A stretch of DNA of 49,252 bases. Source: Candidatus Saccharimonadota bacterium (GTDB lineage: Bacteria; Patescibacteriota; Saccharimonadia; Saccharimonadales; Saccharimonadaceae). This document shows, piece after piece, positions 47,693 through 49,252 of the stretch (its first letter is position 1; the number at the start of each line of letters is the position of its first letter). The stretch is from the NCBI GenBank assembly GCA_009777625.1, contig WRLL01000006.1, positions 1-49,252 of the forward strand, written 5' to 3'. A program made the translations under genes and the position numbers. Below the pieces are notes generated by a model, which did no database searches, was not told the origin of the DNA, and saw only the letters and a list, made by a program, of their open reading frames with translations.

Positions 47693-48234
47693 ATGATGCT
47701 ATAGAGAACGAAGCGAAGATACTAAATATTGGCCCAGAAGAAATAAGGGGCAAATTAATACGACTGGGTGCGCAAAAAGTTGGAGAATTTAACTTCAGGC
47801 GACACGTTTTCGATGCTATCCCAAAACGGGAAGGTCGATGGCTTAGGCTAAGGACTGATGGTCAACGCACAACTATAACGGCAAAAGAGATCTCTCATGA
47901 TGATGTGGATGGTACAAGCGAATGGGAAGTTGAGGTGTCTGATTTTGAGGACACTTTGAAAATTTTACAAAAAATTGGCTTGGAGAGTCGAGGCTATCAA
48001 GAGAACAGGCGAGAGCTGTACAAGTTAAACGATGTTGAGATCTCAATAGATTTCTGGCCACGATTAAAACCGTATATTGAAATTGAAGCCAAGACTCCAG
48101 AACAAGTGTATGAGACCGCTCGGCAACTGGGATTTAATGCTGGCCAGCTGACTGGGAAAAACACAAAGAAACTGTATGCTGAATCAGGAATTGATCTGGA
48201 CAAAGTTGCTGAACTTAATTTTGATGGTCTGTAG
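47689..48234 (+). CDS. CYTH-domain protein (class IV adenylate cyclase / triphosphatase-like)
   Basis: 181 residues. The CYTH signature E-x-E-x-K is 'ENEAKIL' at residues 6-12. Further acidic/basic strand pairs of the tunnel follow: 'RRHVFDAIPKREGRWLRLRTDG', 'TITAKEI', 'SEWEVEVSDFE', 'YKLNDVEISIDFWPRLKPYIEIEAKTPEQV'. CYTH proteins act on triphosphate-containing substrates such as ATP, thiamine triphosphate or inorganic triphosphate. ATGA overlap with the radical SAM gene and a direct junction with the kinase-like gene imply joint function. Confidence 0.9.
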   Translation: MNDAIENEAKILNIGPEEIRGKLIRLGAQKVGEFNFRRHVFDAIPKREGRWLRLRTDGQRTTITAKEISHDDVDGTSEWEVEVSDFEDTLKILQKIGLESRGYQENRRELYKLNDVEISIDFWPRLKPYIEIEAKTPEQVYETARQLGFNAGQLTGKNTKKLYAESGIDLDKVAELNFDGL

Positions 48235-48798
48235 ATGAAAATAGACAGACCATCGTTTATGATCACCGGTGCGAGTGCGTCTGGAAAGACGACTCTTGGC
48301 AATATGGCGTTAAATAATGGATGGCGATGTGCGTCTGTGCACTTGACGCGCCCCAAGCGTCCAGATGAGATAGAAGGCGTGCACGGTGTTTTTCTTACGG
48401 AAGAACAATTTGTTGCTAATTTTGCACAAGGCGCCTATATCGAAACCAGTCTCCAGGATACATTATTGCAGCCTATCGGATATTATTATGGGACACCTAA
48501 ATCAATGCTGTATGATTTACGCCAGGACGGCGTATGTGCGATACCTACCTGTGTCAAAATGGCTAGGAAGGTATTTGAAATAATAGATGAAGTCGTATGG
48601 GTCCATTTAATATGTAGTGATGTGGACAGGCGCGCGAGATTAGTCGCACGCAATATCACTGGTGATGAAATTGAAGCTAGAATGACGATGGGTGAGTCTA
48701 GTGATTCTCCTCCGGGAGATGCGACTATTTATAGTACGTCTGATCTATCTGCCGATGATATTCTGCGTGATATTCGAGCCAATTGCGTAAGTGCATAA
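48235..48798 (+). CDS. Guanylate-kinase-like P-loop protein
   Basis: 187 residues, starting on the base after the CYTH stop. P-loop 'MITGASASGKTTLGNMAL', then the guanylate kinase pattern 'SVHLTRPKRPDEIEGVHGVFLTEEQFVANFAQGAYIE' (compare S-x-TTRxPRxGEx-G-YxF) and 'GYYYGTPKSML'. The GMP-binding Tyr/Ser set is only partly kept (TRPKRPDE instead of TTRPPRPGE), so the substrate may be a modified nucleotide rather than GMP. Last gene of the radical SAM module. Confidence 0.8.
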   Translation: MKIDRPSFMITGASASGKTTLGNMALNNGWRCASVHLTRPKRPDEIEGVHGVFLTEEQFVANFAQGAYIETSLQDTLLQPIGYYYGTPKSMLYDLRQDGVCAIPTCVKMARKVFEIIDEVVWVHLICSDVDRRARLVARNITGDEIEARMTMGESSDSPPGDATIYSTSDLSADDILRDIRANCVSA

Positions 48799-48836
48799 TG
48801 CACCTCTGGTTAAGGGTAGAAATCTAGCGGCGACTA

Positions 48837-48845
48837 TGCTATAAT
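48837..48845 (+). promoter_or_regulatory. Extended -10 of leader RNA B
   Basis: TGCTATAAT; predicted +1 seven bases later is the G of GCTAAACCTA at 48852, the same 5' sequence as leader A. Confidence 0.7.
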
Positions 48846-48851
48846 AAGAAA

Positions 48852-48928
48852 GCTAAACCTACTAAACGGAGTGTTATATTTCTGTAATATCGTGCATGTA
48901 GCTTTAGCGACTAGAACTAGTCGCTTTT
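48852..48928 (+). ncRNA. Structured leader RNA B, related to leader A
   Basis: Begins GCTAAACCTA as leader A does. GCTAAA (48852-48857) can pair with TTTAGC (48903-48908), or AAAGCTA with TAGCTTT; an inner hairpin ATATT-tctgt-AATAT lies between. It ends in the terminator GCGACTAG-aa-CTAGTCGC-TTTT (48907-48928), and TTTAGCGACTAG is shared with leader A. A further GCGAC at 48946-48950 could compete for the terminator's 3' strand. Start codon 49 bases after the terminator. Confidence 0.6.
48907..48928 (+). terminator. Terminator hairpin at the end of leader B
   Basis: GCGACTAG aa CTAGTCGC TTTT; a near-perfect palindrome with a short T run. Confidence 0.7.
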
Positions 48929-48976
48929 CTTGTTTTGACCAAGTAGCGACCTAACGGGTGGCGAAAGGGAGATACT

Positions 48977-49252
48977 ATGAGTGCAGATATACCAAGGCAG
49001 GCGTTGCCGTTTGAGTTAGATGGTGCCAGGAGCAAAATGTCTGGATATACCGAGAAAATTGGCGAACTTGCAAGCGAATTAGGTAGGGCTATGAGAACGA
49101 CTTCAGAAACTTGGCATGATAATGTACAGGCTGATGCTGTAGTCGCGGACTCAAGTGTAGTAGCAAGCTCCGCAGAATTTACAGCTGACCGTCTTGCTGG
49201 TTCAATAGAGGCCTCTGATTCTCTGGATGGTGTCGTGGGTGTCGGAAGTATT
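48977..49252 (+). CDS. Orphan protein, 5' part (runs off the window)
   Basis: Not in the ORF track because it has no stop inside the window. ATG 48977 with AAGGGAG seven bases upstream; 92 codons are visible, starting MSADIPRQALPFELDG. The visible part is soluble, helical in 'SKMSGYTEKIGELASELGRAM' and then Ser/Ala/Val-rich. No family recognised. It shares its leader type with the radical SAM module, so it is probably regulated with it. Confidence 0.7.
   Translation, partial: MSADIPRQALPFELDGARSKMSGYTEKIGELASELGRAMRTTSETWHDNVQADAVVADSSVVASSAEFTADRLAGSIEASDSLDGVVGVGSI

Overview
The window looks like a chromosomal segment of a Patescibacteria/CPR bacterium, most likely a member of Candidatus Saccharibacteria (TM7). 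The assignment is an inference from gene content and protein style: a DnaG whose zinc-finger ligands are all replaced, a cobalamin-dependent class II ribonucleotide reductase with a C-terminal zinc ribbon, a lone RNase J plus PNPase, a stripped-down DNA replication and repair set, and many proteins with a single N-terminal anchor. UGA is used as an ordinary stop, seen in many ATGA stop/start overlaps, so this is not a UGA-recoding lineage. I see no tRNA, rRNA or CRISPR array, and no stretch above 300 bases lacks a gene.

Layout. 1-5.8 kb: the 3' end of a DUF1846 gene, an alpha/beta hydrolase-ArsR operon with its own operators, a DUF1653/membrane protein/pyrH operon, an orphan gene, and a GH15-like glucanase gene whose best start is out of frame across a run of nine G. 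5.2-7.7 kb (minus): a PD-(D/E)XK-like protein and a dinB operon. 7.9-17.8 kb: argS carrying an inserted NUDIX hydrolase domain, nrdJ, orn, an MmcQ-like gene, a membrane protein, and dnaG invaded in frame by palindromic repeats. 17.8-22.7 kb: an ABC ATPase and its permease separated by five small accessory genes joined by ATGA overlaps; two of these carry further G9 runs. 22.8-29.9 kb: SPFH protein, a secreted Ig-like protein, rpoD, a nucleotide kinase-like gene and polA. 30-36.7 kb: mazG-like, HAD, mutM, holA, rpsT (minus), a DHH-like protein, truB and rpsO, interspersed with palindromic elements. 36.8-46.3 kb: beta-lactamase-like hydrolase, pnp, a UDG lacking most Fe-S cysteines, an orphan gene behind a promoter with an (AG)7 spacer, sortase, RNase J and cysK. 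46.3-49.25 kb: an accessory module of radical SAM, CYTH and guanylate-kinase-like genes, followed by a partial gene. The module and the partial gene are each preceded by a leader RNA that starts GCTAAACCTA and ends in a terminator hairpin.

How it works together. Most genes are housekeeping (replication, repair, RNA decay, ribosome, nucleotide supply). Three themes stand out. First, about a dozen genes have a -10 element ending exactly 6-7 bases before the start codon and lack a Shine-Dalgarno sequence, which predicts leaderless mRNAs. Second, simple-sequence tracts (three G9, one (AG)7 between -35 and -10) sit where slippage would switch genes on or off. Third, several families of palindromic elements occur between and inside genes. 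The most novel candidates are the ArgRS-NUDIX fusion, the paired leader RNAs with the radical SAM module, and the putative phase-variable loci.
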